Assembly: GCA_037976565.1 (NCBI GenBank)
Contig: CP137668.1
Location: forward strand, 21,738,251 to 21,802,250
Direction: 5' to 3'
DNA: 64,000 bases
Source: Mesocentrotus franciscanus
Taxonomy: Eukaryota; Echinodermata; Echinoidea; Camarodonta; Strongylocentrotidae
Shown here: positions 10,902 through 23,435 of the stretch, piece by piece
How the letters are laid out: each line of letters begins with the position of its first letter
Numbering within the stretch: the first letter of the stretch is position 1
The notes under the pieces: model-generated
Databases searched by the model: none
What the model was told of the DNA's origin: nothing
Seen by the model: the letters and a program-made list of their open reading frames with translations, nothing else
Program-made: the position numbers and the translations under genes

Positions 10902-11406
10902 AAACAAAACAAAAACAAAACAAAAGACACAATGTGTAAACAGTTCTTGTTGTGTATCATAATGTTATTGATAAGATGAGATCAGAGTAATATGTTGTGA
11001 TATGAGGATTATGATCAATATTGTTTGGTAATTTGTACTAATTGTACATTAAAAAAAAGAAAAAAAGAAATGCATCTGTGATTCATAGTTTGACGTTTTA
11101 AGATGAAAAGTAGTCGGACCAAAGCCTAAGAAGTGAATGTTCAGTACACAGTGTCTTATACATTCTCAAAGTGAAGAAACCAAGCATAACCCCCCCCCAA
11201 AAAAAAAAAAACAAACAAACAAAAAACAAAAAAAATTGTTGGAGAAGGATTTTTTTTGTGTGAAGAAATTAAGACCAATGAACCTCTATATTTGTTGTTG
11301 TTGATCGATATCGGATAACAATATATCTATGCAAACTGGCAAATACATGTATACTGGAATATCACATGTGATGATACTGTTACAAAGAAACTTTGAAATT
11401 TTGTGC

Positions 11407-11420
11407 GGAAGGAGAGGAGA
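11407..11420 (+). promoter_or_regulatory. Polypurine tract
   Basis: GGAAGGAGAGGAGA lies directly against the 3' LTR, where plus-strand DNA synthesis is primed. Confidence 0.85.
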
Positions 11421-11536
11421 TGTGGTATAGCGCTACCTTGTGTTAATAAAACGTGCAGAAATATGACTCCCAAACCTGGATCTCTGTGTTATCTTTGTTG
11501 TGTCCAAAGTGTTCTAAATGAGGTAGAGACACGACA
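11421..11536 (+). repeat. 3' LTR (116 bp)
   Basis: It has the same length and ends as the 5' LTR, with three substitutions, and is followed by the AATAT duplication at 11537-11541. Confidence 0.93.
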
Positions 11537-11541
11537 AATAT

Positions 11542-14192
11542 TTATTTAAAAAAAACGATGAGGCCGTCAAAGATCAATTTTGGTTCGTAAAATATGCATA
11601 CAATTAAGGAAAATATGTCCGCTTATATTTCCTTTGACAGTATCAATTTTCATCACTTAACTTCACCACTGGTAAGAACTTAAATTTAGATAAGCTATGT
11701 TTCATACGAAAGATATACAGGATAATCAAATTCATATCTTAGCGCACAAACAAGCAATAAATGTAAATATGTGTATCTCCTGGTTTTACTTTGGCCAGCC
11801 ATAATTCAGCATCACTAGGTTATCAAAGCATGCAGAAATTCCAGATAGTGTCAAGCCTAGCTTATGAAACACTCAATGGAGAAAACGCAATAATTTAGGA
11901 AGCCCAATTTCGTCAAAGTTGTAGGCCAGTTATGTATAATAATTCAACAATTATATGGGCCAAGTATATCAATGGAATAATGATACATATTCCAAGCATT
12001 CGTTCTATTTACCTGAACATCTTCTCTCGAAAACACATTGTCAGAGGTCAGAAATATGCTATCTTAGTGACTGGAGTATGTCGGCAGAGCGTCGTCGTTC
12101 ACAGAGATCTCCTCAAGTATCTAAGTGAAGCAAAGAAAATAAAAAAGATATTATGAACAATGGTCAAACATGTGAGTACTTCGAAGTAGGATTCAGTTTC
12201 GCTTTACTGGGGCATGGTAGTTAAAGCATAGGTCTATATGTAAGGGCATTAAACAGGGGCGGCAGAACCAGAGGTCAGGGCAGGCTAATACCTTCCCCCT
12301 CTCCTACTTTTTCAAAATCAAGTTATTCCTCTTGTGAAAGGGTGCCCCTTTTAGTGATCGAACGCCCCTACTGCAATAAAATAAGTGCTTCCCTCTTTTC
12401 ATTTAATGTACTCACGCTTTTATACTTTTTTCATGACAAACAGAATTTTCTTCAATATAATTATTTTCCTGGTCAAATTTGCAAAATTAGCTTTCAAAAC
12501 TAATCTTTTCTCTCTGTCTCTCTCTTGTATTCAGGCGATTTTGCTTGCCCTATTGTTCATTTTGTTTTCAGTCATACGCATCCATTTTACAGCGTTCAAA
12601 ATGTATTTGTACACCCAAAATTAATTCATCGTCGTTCATTATGAAGAAGAGGCAGATTGAGCTTCATTGAAATTCATGGATGACGGCTTGGTTGCTGATT
12701 TTTGCTCGAGTTTTACATTCTACTCAAGTCAGCTATGTGTTCACATCCAAAGAGACACAGAAAGGGTGGAAAATTGGCGTGTGTCATTTTTGTGTGGATT
12801 TGTATACTCTTTTGTAGATTTGTGCTCATGCATTTAACCGTTTCTCTGTCTATATCTGTACACGATACGTCCTTGTTTTTCTCTCACTATTCCCTTCGTT
12901 CGATTTTTCTCTCTTTCATATTCCTTTTATAATTTTTAAAATCCTACAGTACTTATTTGCAATGCCAGTAGCGTAGACCTTTGGGGCTTTCGGTATCGTC
13001 GTCTAGAAGTTTCTTAATGTTTAACACACTGAGAGTGATTCCGTATCCCGCACTCGTTAAATTTGAATCGTAAAAGCCAACCATTTTTTCTTTAAATTTG
13101 TTTAACTGAATTTTTTGTATCAATGTCCACGAGTGAATTTCACTTGGAACGATATAGAGCCCAAAGAAATATCCATTCCCCTCCAACTTTTTGCTTTCGT
13201 TTTCTTTGCGACCACGATAATGCTAATAATCCTGGACCTCCTTATTTTCTTTGACGATGATTTTGGATTTAAAACTGCAAGGTATCCAGTTAGAATCTAT
13301 AATAGAGTGCTTTTTGGTTTGCATGCTAGTAAAAACGCATACGAGTTTATGGTGGGAATCGAGGACTCAATTTATTTAGTTAATTACACGGGGGAATATT
13401 ATACTGAAGACCATTACTCTTAGCTATACCATGTTTTGACAGAAGTAAATTAATTATCAACCCTCAATTCTTTCTTATCTTATGTTCTTCCTCCTTCTGT
13501 TTTAGTCCCTCCTTTCCCGTTTTATTCTCTTTTGTTTATTTCTACTCCATTCTCTTCTCACTCGCTTTGGGGGCAATTTAGGGGACAGCCATTCTCTCCC
13601 TGGATCCCCCTATGATAATCATGATACAAGAGAGAAGCGATATTTTTCATATATTTATTTTAATGGTATACAATCTTGGCATTCTCTTAAAAAACGTCCA
13701 ATAGTCATATTCAAATATATTGATAAGCATCTACATCTACAGATTGAAGACCCCAAAGTCATATAGTAATAAATGTAAATAGTTACAATACATGTAGTTT
13801 TGGATTTGGAATGTGGGATCATATTTCCTTCTTTATTTTCTATAAGATTGAACTATCTTTTTGTCTAGCATTTGACATAATCTCATATGATGAGAATCCA
13901 CTCTTTTCTTTGTAGGATTGTCAGCTTTCATGGGTTAGTCTGACAAGGTATACGACTATTTATTCTTCCAATGTTAAAATTTCTAAAGATTTAAATGTAT
14001 AGTTCATAAATCAAATCAAATCAAATCCAAATAATCAAATCGTTGAAGCTATAGTCACATATACATTGTTTAGGGATTGCATGAACATGTCCAGTGGCGA
14101 TTGCAGATATACATGTTGCATGAGACTTCAAACAAATCGCCCCATTATCCTTCTCATGCTTCTCTAAGTACTTTTAGTTTTTGAGGTATAGG

Positions 14193-14229
<37 letters not shown>

Positions 14230-16552
14230 TTTTTTATAAGAGAATGAAAATAACGAATTGCATGAATGTCAGCATTAGACTTGCAGACATGCGTGCATGC
14301 TATGCTACAGCTGTATCGGTTGCATTGTATTTATTAAATATTACAGAAACGGAAGGGCTGTATGCGTCATGGTTGAATTTTAAACATACTGGCAGTACAA
14401 GACGTGAATGGTCACATTTTACGATAATGATAGGAATGCATTTGTCTGATCTGGCTTTGGAACAACGTAACTCAGTTATCCCTGAAAAAACAAGAATCAA
14501 CAACACACGACGTAGATGATGAAAGGAATAGCAAAATTGGCTACTAATGATGAGGCTCGTAATTCAAATACTATGAGAGCAGAAACAAAATAGATTAAAA
14601 CAAAATCTCTTTATTCATGAGCACAGTAATATTGGTGGTACTCAGAATGCTGCTCATTTGGCAAAAAAGATTATATCTTGCAGGAGAAAGATAAGAGAGG
14701 ATATGAAATGTAGACCTATACAATGAAGCATGCCTCAAGCAGTCGAGATGTGATGTAGAACTCTTCATTTGACTATCACAAAATTTAATATATCTGGCAA
14801 AAGACTGGCAAAAAATTTCAGAGGATTCAACGCCATCTCTGAGGGGAATTCCTAGGCTATGGTGCTGTAACCACATTTATTATTAGTAATTTCACCAAAC
14901 GCAAACCATGATTAAATCGTCTATGATGGCCATGTGCATGTGTATAAGCCAACATGTAGTTTTGCCAGAACGCAGGCAAGCATTTTATAGACAGGCATAT
15001 TGCGTGTATGCGTGTCAAGTTTATACATCACAATCCATATTTTCAGTACATGCAGTTTCATTTCTTGTGTAAGCTAGCTATAGCTAGATTATATGAGACA
15101 AGATTTTGAAATGCGACTACATACCTTGGCAAAAGATTCTACTTTTGTTTGTACGATGCCTGCATATCAACGAAAATATATCCACACCCAGTCCGCCATT
15201 TTAAAAACATTATGGAAATACCCGCAAGGTTAGCTGCCAATTCGATTAACATATGGCTGTGTTCCAGCATTCCTACAGCGTGTAACTTTACTCCATTCGT
15301 TTGAATTAACATGTATATTAAACAAACGAAAAAAAACGAAGGTCCGTATTTTTAGTGGATATTAAGCAAAGTATAGATGCAATAAACAAAGAATATATTC
15401 AACGCTAAAACTATGTGATTATTCATCAAAATATAATGTTCGCTCATTATGGACATATAACCTGGTATATAATGGAGGGCCTCTACAAATTTATTTAATA
15501 CATTTTTCTTTATAAATTATATTGCTTGTGAATAAAGTATAGCAGGGGCAGTATAAAAGTTTGTGCATTGAATGCCGGTAGGCACGATGGTCATGACGAT
15601 GTGTTTTCTGAATAGAACGGGTTTCTCAGTACATGTACATGAACCCCTGCAGTGCCTATAATTTATTTCTCAAGGAACAGGGGTTAACCGAGGGTCACAT
15701 TCATGGTCTTGGCAAAGATTCCCCTTGTTGGTTAGGGAGAGGATGAGAAATTGCTTGCTTCAGCTCAGGTTACTTCTAATCAATCAAAGAGCTTAGAGTT
15801 ACCTCCTTTCTTTAATGTATACAAATATTATAATGTACATGATGTACGTTAATCGCAAAGCCTTACTCTTCCTCCTTGGTTACTGTTGCTTTTAACAGTC
15901 ATTCTTGAAGGTAGTATCACAATTATGACGAAAAATGAAAATATGAGATAAGCCTTGCATTAACACTGAGCGTTAAAAATACAAATGAATAATCATAATG
16001 CATATCACACCTAACGACTGTGATAGGAGTCTTAATGCAATCAGTATTAATTAATTATCTAATCATCTTTCGATGACGTCAGAAATTTCAATATTTTCCG
16101 CACGTTTAGGTAATTTTCTCTTACAAATTGTATTTTCGGGTAGGTGAATTCGTGGGGTGAGCGTTAGCGCGCGCACGCACGCACTCAAAGGTGAAATATA
16201 TAAAACGACCAGAATGATTGAATGTAGAACACAAAAGAGCCGTCTGCTACACTCATAATGCATACGTATGGCACGTGTTTTGCGCCATGGGAAAGGAATA
16301 GCTCAAACTGTTTTGGATTGATTTGGAAGGAAAACATTCATGCAGGAAAATTGTGATTTCGTGGTTTCGTCCTTTCATCCCGCCTGTATACATAGAACAG
16401 AAGCGGATGATCGTTCCGTTGCTCTTTGTTCCGATGATGGGGCACTCTTTACAAGGTCTTGCTGAATATGGTTTGGTCTTTGAGCTCGGTCATTCATGTT
16501 GTAATTTTCAGCAACTCCTGTAAATAAAATAATATCATAAAAAGGTACATGG
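11542..16552. other. Five kilobases without a supported gene
   Basis: AT-rich sequence. A CAGGGGCGG phrase near 12254 resembles an isolated hAT-type terminus without a partner. The frame at 13115-13423 has one hydrophobic stretch but no family resemblance. Otherwise there are C/T-rich patches (about 13470-13560) and a TA microsatellite. I see no tRNA, domain or paired repeat. Confidence 0.45.
14196..14227. repeat. (TA)n microsatellite
   Basis: About 15 uninterrupted TA units. Confidence 0.95.
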
Positions 16553-16802
16553 CAGTGGCGGATCACGTACCTCTCGGTCAAATCTGGCACATTATTGTGT
16601 CGTTCGACGTAGGCCAGCCGCCCATTAATTTGTACCCCCTGTGGCTAATTTAGACTTACTAAGGCACCCCGAAATCTGACAACCTTTTTTTTCGTTTGTC
16701 AGAGTCGTTTTTTATTTTAAGGGGGGGAGGCGGCGGGGGTTGTCAAAGGATGTTCAGATTCATGCCCCCATCCGCTCATCGAGAATCCTGGATCCGTCGC
16801 TG
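16553..16802. mobile_element. hAT-type MITE, probable
   Basis: The left end reads CAGTGGCGGATCA and the right end, read in reverse, CAGCGACGGATCCAGGA, matching the termini of the hAT-like elements at 33550, 43241 and 46635. No 8-bp duplication is seen, so the boundaries or the call may be wrong. The right end lies inside the first copy of the tandem duplication described next. Confidence 0.45.
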
Positions 16803-17583
16803 AGGAAGAGAAGTACAAATAATTTTTTAAAAACTGTTCACAAAGTGAATGTATGATATAAGGCACATTGTCGACGACAGTACTAACGATTTATGTTGTT
16901 CGATCTCTCTTTTGTTTTTGGTCCAACTAAATGACCAGGTATGTGATATATATACGTTATAACCAGTTTCATACTATATATCCACTAATACATTTTTAGG
17001 CTAAAGCGATCCAAATAAATGTGCATTACAACGAATATCAATGATATATCACTACGTATATACCCATATCTACGTATAAATGATGGAACATCAGCAAAAT
17101 ATCTCTAGTGATATAGCACTCCGATAAACCCTTTTTTGAATTGTCAGAGTATTTTTTTCATTCGGAAAGGGCATCCCACAAATCTGATGAGCTCTTTTTG
17201 ATTTTGGTGGGGGGGGGGGCTTGTCAAGGAATTTTCAGGTTCATGCTCCCACCCTCATCGAGATTCCTGGATCTGTCACCGAGGAAGACAAGTAGAAATA
17301 AATAAAACCTCTGCACGAGATGAATGTATGATATTAAGGCTGGCACATTGTCGCCGACAGTATTAACGGTTTATCCTGTTCGATCACCTTTTTTGGTTGT
17401 TGCCCCAACTAAATGACCCGGTTTGTCTACGTTATAACCAGTTTCATACTAGATATCCACAACATTTTTAGGCAAAAGCAATGCAAATAAATGTACATTG
17501 CAACGAAAATCAATGATATATCACTACCCAAATATACGCATAAATTCCGCAACATCAGCAAAATATATCTAGTGATATAGCAC
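16660..17583. repeat. Tandem duplication, two copies of about 462 bp
   Basis: Two diverged copies follow one another (about 16660-17121 and 17122-17583). They share a G-run segment, the phrase GACAGTAYTAACG, ACGTTATAACCAGTTTCATA, and the ending TAGTGATATAGCAC at 17108 and 17570. Small indels separate them. It is non-coding. Confidence 0.8.
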
Positions 17584-19804
17584 AGAGGTTAGGAAATTAA
17601 TTTAACTTCATTGTAAACCAGAGTAAAAATGAAAACCGTATGCGATTTGTTAACTCGAAATGTAGATATCAGCTGTTAGTAGGAAAAATGTCATGCACGT
17701 AATATAACATTTCAGCATATACTAGCCGCCTACCTACCATTATAATTATTGTGAATGTAACGACGACATCATATGAAGCAGCCCATTCGTTAGAAACACC
17801 TACCTGTTATGATAACTATTAATATCACTTGCTCACATAACAACACAGGTGGCGAATGTGGTACTTTGACAACGCCAGATGTTTTATACTCTTGAAAAGG
17901 CTACACACTAAATGAAAATCGGCTTCTAATTTTATAAAAACGAGGAATCATGCGAAGCCTCAGATCTGCAGAAGCAGTGTGTTGACTATGAAGCGTGCGG
18001 TTGCCTAGTGACGTGTATGGCAAGCCAAATGACTAATAATTTGGAACACGCATGGAGATTATCGACGATAACTCTAAGTTTTTTCGAGCGTATGTTTGCT
18101 AATGTGAGCTTTGTTTCTAAATTACACAAATTTAGCACAGTCTGGAATATAGACTCATCTCCCATCCACCCTCTTCCAATTCACCAGTATATTCACAAAA
18201 GGTGAGATGATATTTCATACAGTTCCAGAATTGATGATGATAATATTATTTGTGGCAAATACTTCGGCTAATATATCAACTGAACTGAGTATGTCTTAGT
18301 TAATAGCATCTGGCAAATTAGACCATATTAGCACAGCATCATTACAAAATATGATATCTATCGGTCCATTTACTTTTGGATGAATGATTCGTCAAACATT
18401 ATGTGAACAAGGAAACAGGGTAAATTATCCTATTAACCTTATTCAAATTATTTAGAACCTTTTTCACGATTTAAAGACCTAACCTACATATAATTGAATG
18501 ACATCCACTAAATTTAATATTGATAAGTGTGTGCCCACTAATTGTGTAAATCAGATAAGTGCCGAGGACTTTACAGTTTTTACGTTTGATATATATTTTC
18601 CGTTTTTTCCAAATATTTTCCTGAATCTATAGCTTAACTAATGTCATTATTTTTTCAGTCCGTGTTGAGCGAAAGACAATAAAATATCATGGGGATACAA
18701 ATCAAATCAAATCCTCCACATACAATTTTGAGATACAATGATGGGGCATGTAACATAAAAATCGACTTACAATCAATTGTAAAGATCTATTTTACCTCAA
18801 ATCTTGCTACAATCAATTGTATCTTACCATCATTCATTGCATCTATCTGTTACATTGAATTAGTTAGAAGTCATTATTTAATGTAAAGTTTCGATTTATT
18901 GAAGGGGAGGCGTCTTCGATAAAATACCTAATAATGTTCCTAAATTGTTTGCTGAAGACATTTATAATTGGACACTATACTTACTACACTACATTACTAT
19001 CCCGTACTAGGATGTTACAATTCATGTTACTCTTACTTTGTGTGAATCTCCCTTTTCTTCCTCTTCTCTTTGGTTATCATCTTTTTCTCTTTTCTTTCTG
19101 TTTTCCTACCTCTTTCCTCTGCTGTTATCACCTTTTTTTCTTTTTTCTTCACACAATACATAATTTGCTTTTTTTGACATGTACCTTGATGCTTTGTATA
19201 GAAACCGTGAATATGACATTTTTTAAATCTTCATATTGTCTTTTGGAGTTACAAAATAATTTGCATTGAACTTGGATGTGTTGCGGGATTGGCATAGCTT
19301 TGCTCGTTTGAAGTTAACGAATTTTTTTAATGACGTTAATATAATATGTATTTAAAGTGTGCGTGTGTTTTTTGAATTTTTTAAATATTTTTTAATAGAT
19401 ATAGGCTATATACTTCAACTTCAGGTGCACTTGGTAGTGACTTGCATTTCTTTTTTTGCTGTTTGGAACGAAAACATGCCTTAAGACTGTCCCACATGAA
19501 TATTAATAGGTCTTCATTCTCCTCTCTTTCTATTTTTCATTTTCTACTCTGTCCTTCTCTACCCCTCTCCTATCTTTCGTATATCCTATGATCAATTTGT
19601 CTTTCTTTCTTCTTCTCCCTTCTATTCCTCTTTCTAGTCCCTTCTCTCTCTCACTTCCCTCTTACCTTTGATGACACAAAAGTTTTTAATATATTAAGAT
19701 TTTTATGTAATATTAGAGAGTTTTATATAGTTTCATTATGCATGATTTATGGTTGTACGCTTTAGTCATTCATATTTTGATCGTTTATTGTGTTGTACTA
19801 TGAC
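17584..19804. other. No gene seen
   Basis: AT-rich. The frame at 18934-19269 is hydrophobic only because it crosses a T/C-rich tract. Another C/T-rich tract lies at about 19520-19670. Confidence 0.45.
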
Positions 19805-19897
19805 TTTGTAAATTGAGCAATTTCAGCTTTCCAGCTGAATGTTCTTTTATTTAAAAAAACCACACGAATCAATTCAATTCAATACTATACAATAATT
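19805..19897 (+). repeat. LINE-like 3' end with simple tail
   Basis: It shares the phrase GTAAATTGARCAATTTCAGC and the adjacent hairpin with 3047-3170, then ends in a CAATTCAATT-type tail. Probably the 3' remnant of the same old LINE family. Confidence 0.4.
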
Positions 19898-20890
19898 ATC
19901 ATGTGACACGAGATTGGAACATTCCTCCGTTGATATTTGTAGTGGATAGGTGGAGGGGAGGAGAGAGGAGGAGGAGGAGGGGCATATGGAAACGTTGGAT
20001 CATCCGCTCAATCTGACTTGTGTGCATAGAACAAATAAGCATTTTTGCATGAAAAAAGTGAAGTTTTCTAAAAAGTGCGTTTGTTTGTGCCCGGGAGTCA
20101 CTTGGGTAATCTTTCAATTAGTATAATTTAAAAAAATAATATGCAATTTCTCTGTACTTTTGTCTGAAAATCCAGCACAATGTCGTCTCCTTTTGCGTTG
20201 GAGAAGAGCAAAATAGCGAGTTTCAATCACACTTCGGCCGCTCTCGCAAGCTCTCACTCGTTCCATTGTGGTCAGGCGGCTTTGGGGTGAGCGGCTAATG
20301 ATTACACTCATCGTTAGCTTTCTTCTGGTATTAAATTTGTTTTGATTGGTTGTATATTGTCAGAAAAAAGGAATCCTAAACGCTTGACCAAAAACCTTCA
20401 GCGTCTGAATTGACTTTTGGACCTGGAAGTCCCGGATGCACGGGCACATAAACAGGTACTAATGACGACATCATCGCTAAATTGTTGTCTTTTATCGTAA
20501 AGTGCTACACTTTCACAACGTTTATTCCTTTTTTTTTTAAATTATTAGTAAAATATAACATTATTTTGTTTGATACCTTGACGTTTTGGGTTATATTTAA
20601 TGAGTAATTTTAAAATAAGAGTCATTTTACTGTTTTTATTCACTGGATCGTACCATTGAAAGTCGCAGGGTAGAAAGATGCATTTTCCAACCGCGCCAAA
20701 TTTCATTTACGTACCGACATTCTGTTAAATGAGTTCGTGTTGTTTTTCAAGAATCCACTGCTTTCTGCTCCACTAAACGTTCATATGCGGAGCGTTTATC
20801 AACTAAATGTATTTAGATTTATGGATGTTTCCTTCCAAGGCGTTTGTGGTGTTGAAGTATTTCATTCACCTGCCATTATCCTTTGTACTC
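19898..20890. other. No gene seen
   Basis: It contains a purine-rich patch (19950-19980, GGAGG repeats) and T-rich stretches. No supported ORF. Confidence 0.4.
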
Positions 20891-20952
20891 TATTCAATTT
20901 TTTTCAATTCAAGACTTTATTCCAGATTCAGCTGCAAGAGCAGAGGTCCATA

Positions 20953-21080
20953 TAACATATTTACATTTAGTAATAAACAATGAACAAGAATAAGAGGGGA
21001 ACATATTATTAAAACTGACATATTTACATGTAGATATAAACAATTAACAAAATTAAGAGGGGAACACATACAGATATAAG
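20953..21080. repeat. Tandem duplication in LINE 3' UTR, two ~65-bp copies
   Basis: Both copies contain CATATTTACATKTAG, ATAAACAATKAACAA and AAGAGGGGAACA, with scattered substitutions. Confidence 0.75.
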
Positions 21081-21652
21081 AGAAACAAAACTAAACTACT
21101 TTAAACAACCTCTGCCGACTGTGTGACAACAAGCTACTACACCAGAACTTCCACAAGTCTAAGGTGAACCTTGTACTGTTTTGCAATGGGTTAACCAACA
21201 TTTAACAATCATATTTTCTGACGTGTCAATTCTCTTAATAAACTTGAAAATTAGATTTCTTACAACCAGCTTGACATGCAGGTATATTCACATCGGCAAA
21301 CATTTTACTTGCACTAGAGTGCCTAGGCATTCGTAAGAGCATCCTCATAGCATCATTATAGGCTATCGTGAGCTTCTTTATACTGCTCTTTTTATACCTA
21401 CTCCAAAGATGTGCAGTATATAACGGTGTACAATAAGCTAGAAATAATTCAACCTTAACTTTACGAGAGCACATATGAAACTTTCTGCACAATGTGTTAC
21501 CCTGTACATAAAGTTTTACGACACTGTCTATAAATATCTCTATTATCACATAGGTCCTCAGTAAAATAATGACCTAGGTACTTAGCCTCTTTACAAACAT
21601 CAAGTTTAGCACCACACAAATAAAATCTGGAAATACCAACTTACAATGTTCT

Positions 21653-22255
21653 TTACAATTCACAATCATAACGTGACTCTTTTTTCACATTATACTTAAC
21701 ATCATTGTCTAAACCAAACTGAGAACTAACATTTAGCAAGCTCTGTGAACCTGCAGTTGATGTACTAAAAATAACAAGATCATCAGCATACATTGCATAC
21801 ATTAAATGATTAACTTTGGAACTACCAACAAAACAGCCAGTACCACAGTTATTCAATTTTACAGATAACTCATCGAAATACAAATTAAATAAGTATGGAG
21901 ACAATATACCTCCTTGCCGAACACCATTACCAACATGAAAGGTGCCAGAGAGGCAGTTACCCCATCTCACCATCATAGCCTGGTGACCACACCAATATAT
22001 CAGTATTCTAATCAAATACGGGGGAATGCCCCTGTTACTCATTTTCTTGAATAGCAATCCATGATTCACTCTATGAAATGCTTTGGAGGAATCAAGAAAA
22101 CACAAAAATATAGAGGAGTTTCTTTTGCGATAACTAGCAATAATCTCTTTTAGAGCAAAAATACACATATCAGTTCCATGCTTCGCTTTAAAGCCAAACT
22201 GATTATCATTCATAGAAATATATAGCTCTAACCTAGACAATAATAATTTCTCCAA
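21653..22255 (-). pseudogene. LINE reverse transcriptase palm, with two oddities
   Basis: This 200-codon open segment covers the fingers and palm of a non-LTR reverse transcriptase: DNQFGFKAKHGTD, CFLDSSKAF, NGVRQGGILSPYLFN and YADDLVIFS. The enzyme would copy element RNA at a nicked target. Two defects are visible. The usual AFD of the first catalytic block reads AFH (Asp replaced by His), although the first Asp of CFLD is kept. A 9-bp tandem duplication (21786-21803) repeats MYA directly before the catalytic box, giving MYAMYADD. The segment is out of frame with its upstream and downstream neighbours, so it is a relic. Confidence 0.8.
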
Positions 22256-22650
22256 TACTTTAAAAGAAAACTGGCCAATGCAATTGGTATATTATTGTCC
22301 TTACTAGCAATGCAACTAGCTTTGTCCTTTAATACTGGAACCAAGATGACAGATATCATCCTATCTGGCAAAATACCATGAAGTAGAAAACCAGAAAAAC
22401 ATACAGCAAGTAGAGACAACAATTTTGAAGTTGCATACTTCAAATGCTCTGCAGTTATAGTATCTATACCACATGACTTATTGTCGTTTAACTGCTTGAT
22501 AGCTTCTTTAATTTCCTCTGGGGCAACAATCATGTCATCATGAAAAGAAGCACTATTATTAAACTTCAAACGCTTGACTTCTGACACAATTAAGAAATTC
22601 TCTATAGTGCTTTTTCCACAGCTCACATATTTCAACATCTCCTGTGACAC
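22228..22650 (-). pseudogene. LINE reverse transcriptase N-terminal part
   Basis: It encodes APEEIKEAIKQLNDNKSCGID followed by AEHLKYA and GILPDRMISVILVPVLKDK, the usual first blocks of a LINE reverse transcriptase. The frame then runs off before the palm block, with a frameshift near 22250. There is no endonuclease upstream within the alignable part. Confidence 0.7.
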
Positions 22651-23144
22651 CTTCTATGTTAGGTGAAAGTGATTTATTGTTATTCATGCATATAATTTCT
22701 TTCCAAAATTCCTGACAACTGTGATTCTGCAGTTTATAAGCTGTAGAATCTTTACCTCGTTATTTTTAACAAAACGTAAGGCATATTTTAATCGAGCGTT
22801 AGCTCTATTCTTCCTCTCTAATAGAGGGCCTTGTTTGGTTTTACCAGCCTCCACCAACGCAAAATGGCCTCTGCGACATGTTCATTCCAGCCAGGTCTAA
22901 TATTATGCAGAATACTCTTACGCTTATACAAATGATCACTTGCTGCACATAAGCAATCTACAAATCTGTTTTTACACAATTGATAAGTCCCCAACATGAC
23001 CACTGTTTGTACAATTACAACCTCTACATAAGAATGCTTCAGAATCCAAGTTAACATGACTTAACAAGAACTCAGTCTGACTGTGATATTCACCTTTCAG
23101 ACTACCATCAATCTTTGCCCAATCCAAATTTCTAACATTAGTTG

Positions 23145-23435
23145 CCATGACGATCTTCGTCATTGCTTTGTTTTCGTTCACATTCTGCCCTATTAATTGC
23201 AATGACGATCTTCGTCATTGCTTAGTTTTCGTCGGTTAACATTCTGCCCTATTAATTGCAATGACGAATATCGTCATTGCCTTGTTTTCGTTCACATTCT
23301 GCCCCATTAATATTCTTTGCAATGACGAACATCGTCATTGCCTTGTTTTCGTTCACGTTCTGCCCCATTAATTGCAATGACGATCTTCGTCATTGCCTTG
23401 TTTTCGTTCACATTCTGCCCCATTAATATTCTTCT
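23145..23435. repeat. Minisatellite of five 55-61 bp hairpin units
   Basis: Five units each contain a short inverted repeat, CAATGACGA, three loop bases, then TCGTCATTG, at about 23145, 23200, 23260, 23320 and 23375. It is followed by TTTTCGTTCACATTCTGCCC and TATTAAT. The three loop bases differ (TCT, TCT, ATA, ACA, TCT) while the stem is kept, except one base in the first unit. The array directly abuts the 5' side of the minus-strand LINE. Confidence 0.88.

Larger units (their letters stand above)
6537..11536 (+). mobile_element. Complete but inactivated Ty3/gypsy LTR retrotransposon
   Basis: The element is exactly 5,000 bases between two 116-bp LTRs that differ at three positions. It is flanked by the same five bases, AATAT, on both sides (6532-6536 and 11537-11541). 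A primer-binding site follows the left LTR and a purine tract precedes the right one. The internal order is Gag with two zinc knuckles, protease, reverse transcriptase, RNase H, integrase, then a GPY/F-like tail. That order is Ty3/gypsy, and the Gag style resembles the Mag group, to which the sea urchin SURL elements belong. The frame is broken by at least two stops and several frameshifts, so it cannot act autonomously. The near-identical LTRs suggest a fairly recent insertion. Confidence 0.93.
20892..23145 (-). mobile_element. Decayed LINE (non-LTR retrotransposon), 5'-truncated
   Basis: The minus strand carries an inter-domain region (about 23145-22700), the start of a reverse transcriptase (22650-22228, with NDNKSCGIDTITAEHLKYA), the palm (22255-21653) and a C-terminal part (21549-21235). 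A 3' end follows with AATAAAG at about 20914-20920 and a TTGAATTGAA-type tail near 20895-20912. No endonuclease is visible. Frames shift at 22250 and 21650. A ~65-bp duplication (20953-21080) sits in the 3' untranslated region. The palm has NGVRQGGILSP and YADDLVIF, typical of an APE-type LINE; I do not assign a clade. Confidence 0.8.

Noticed and set aside
13115..13423. 102-codon ORF with a hydrophobic stretch
   Set aside because: There is no domain, splice context or repeated occurrence; the opposite strand is also open. Chance is likely in AT-rich DNA.
18934..19269. 111-codon hydrophobic ORF
   Set aside because: It crosses a T/C-rich tract that yields Leu, Phe and Ser by composition.
23145..23435. 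CRISPR-like array of palindromic repeats
   Set aside because: Units are contiguous with no unique spacers, and the genome is eukaryotic.
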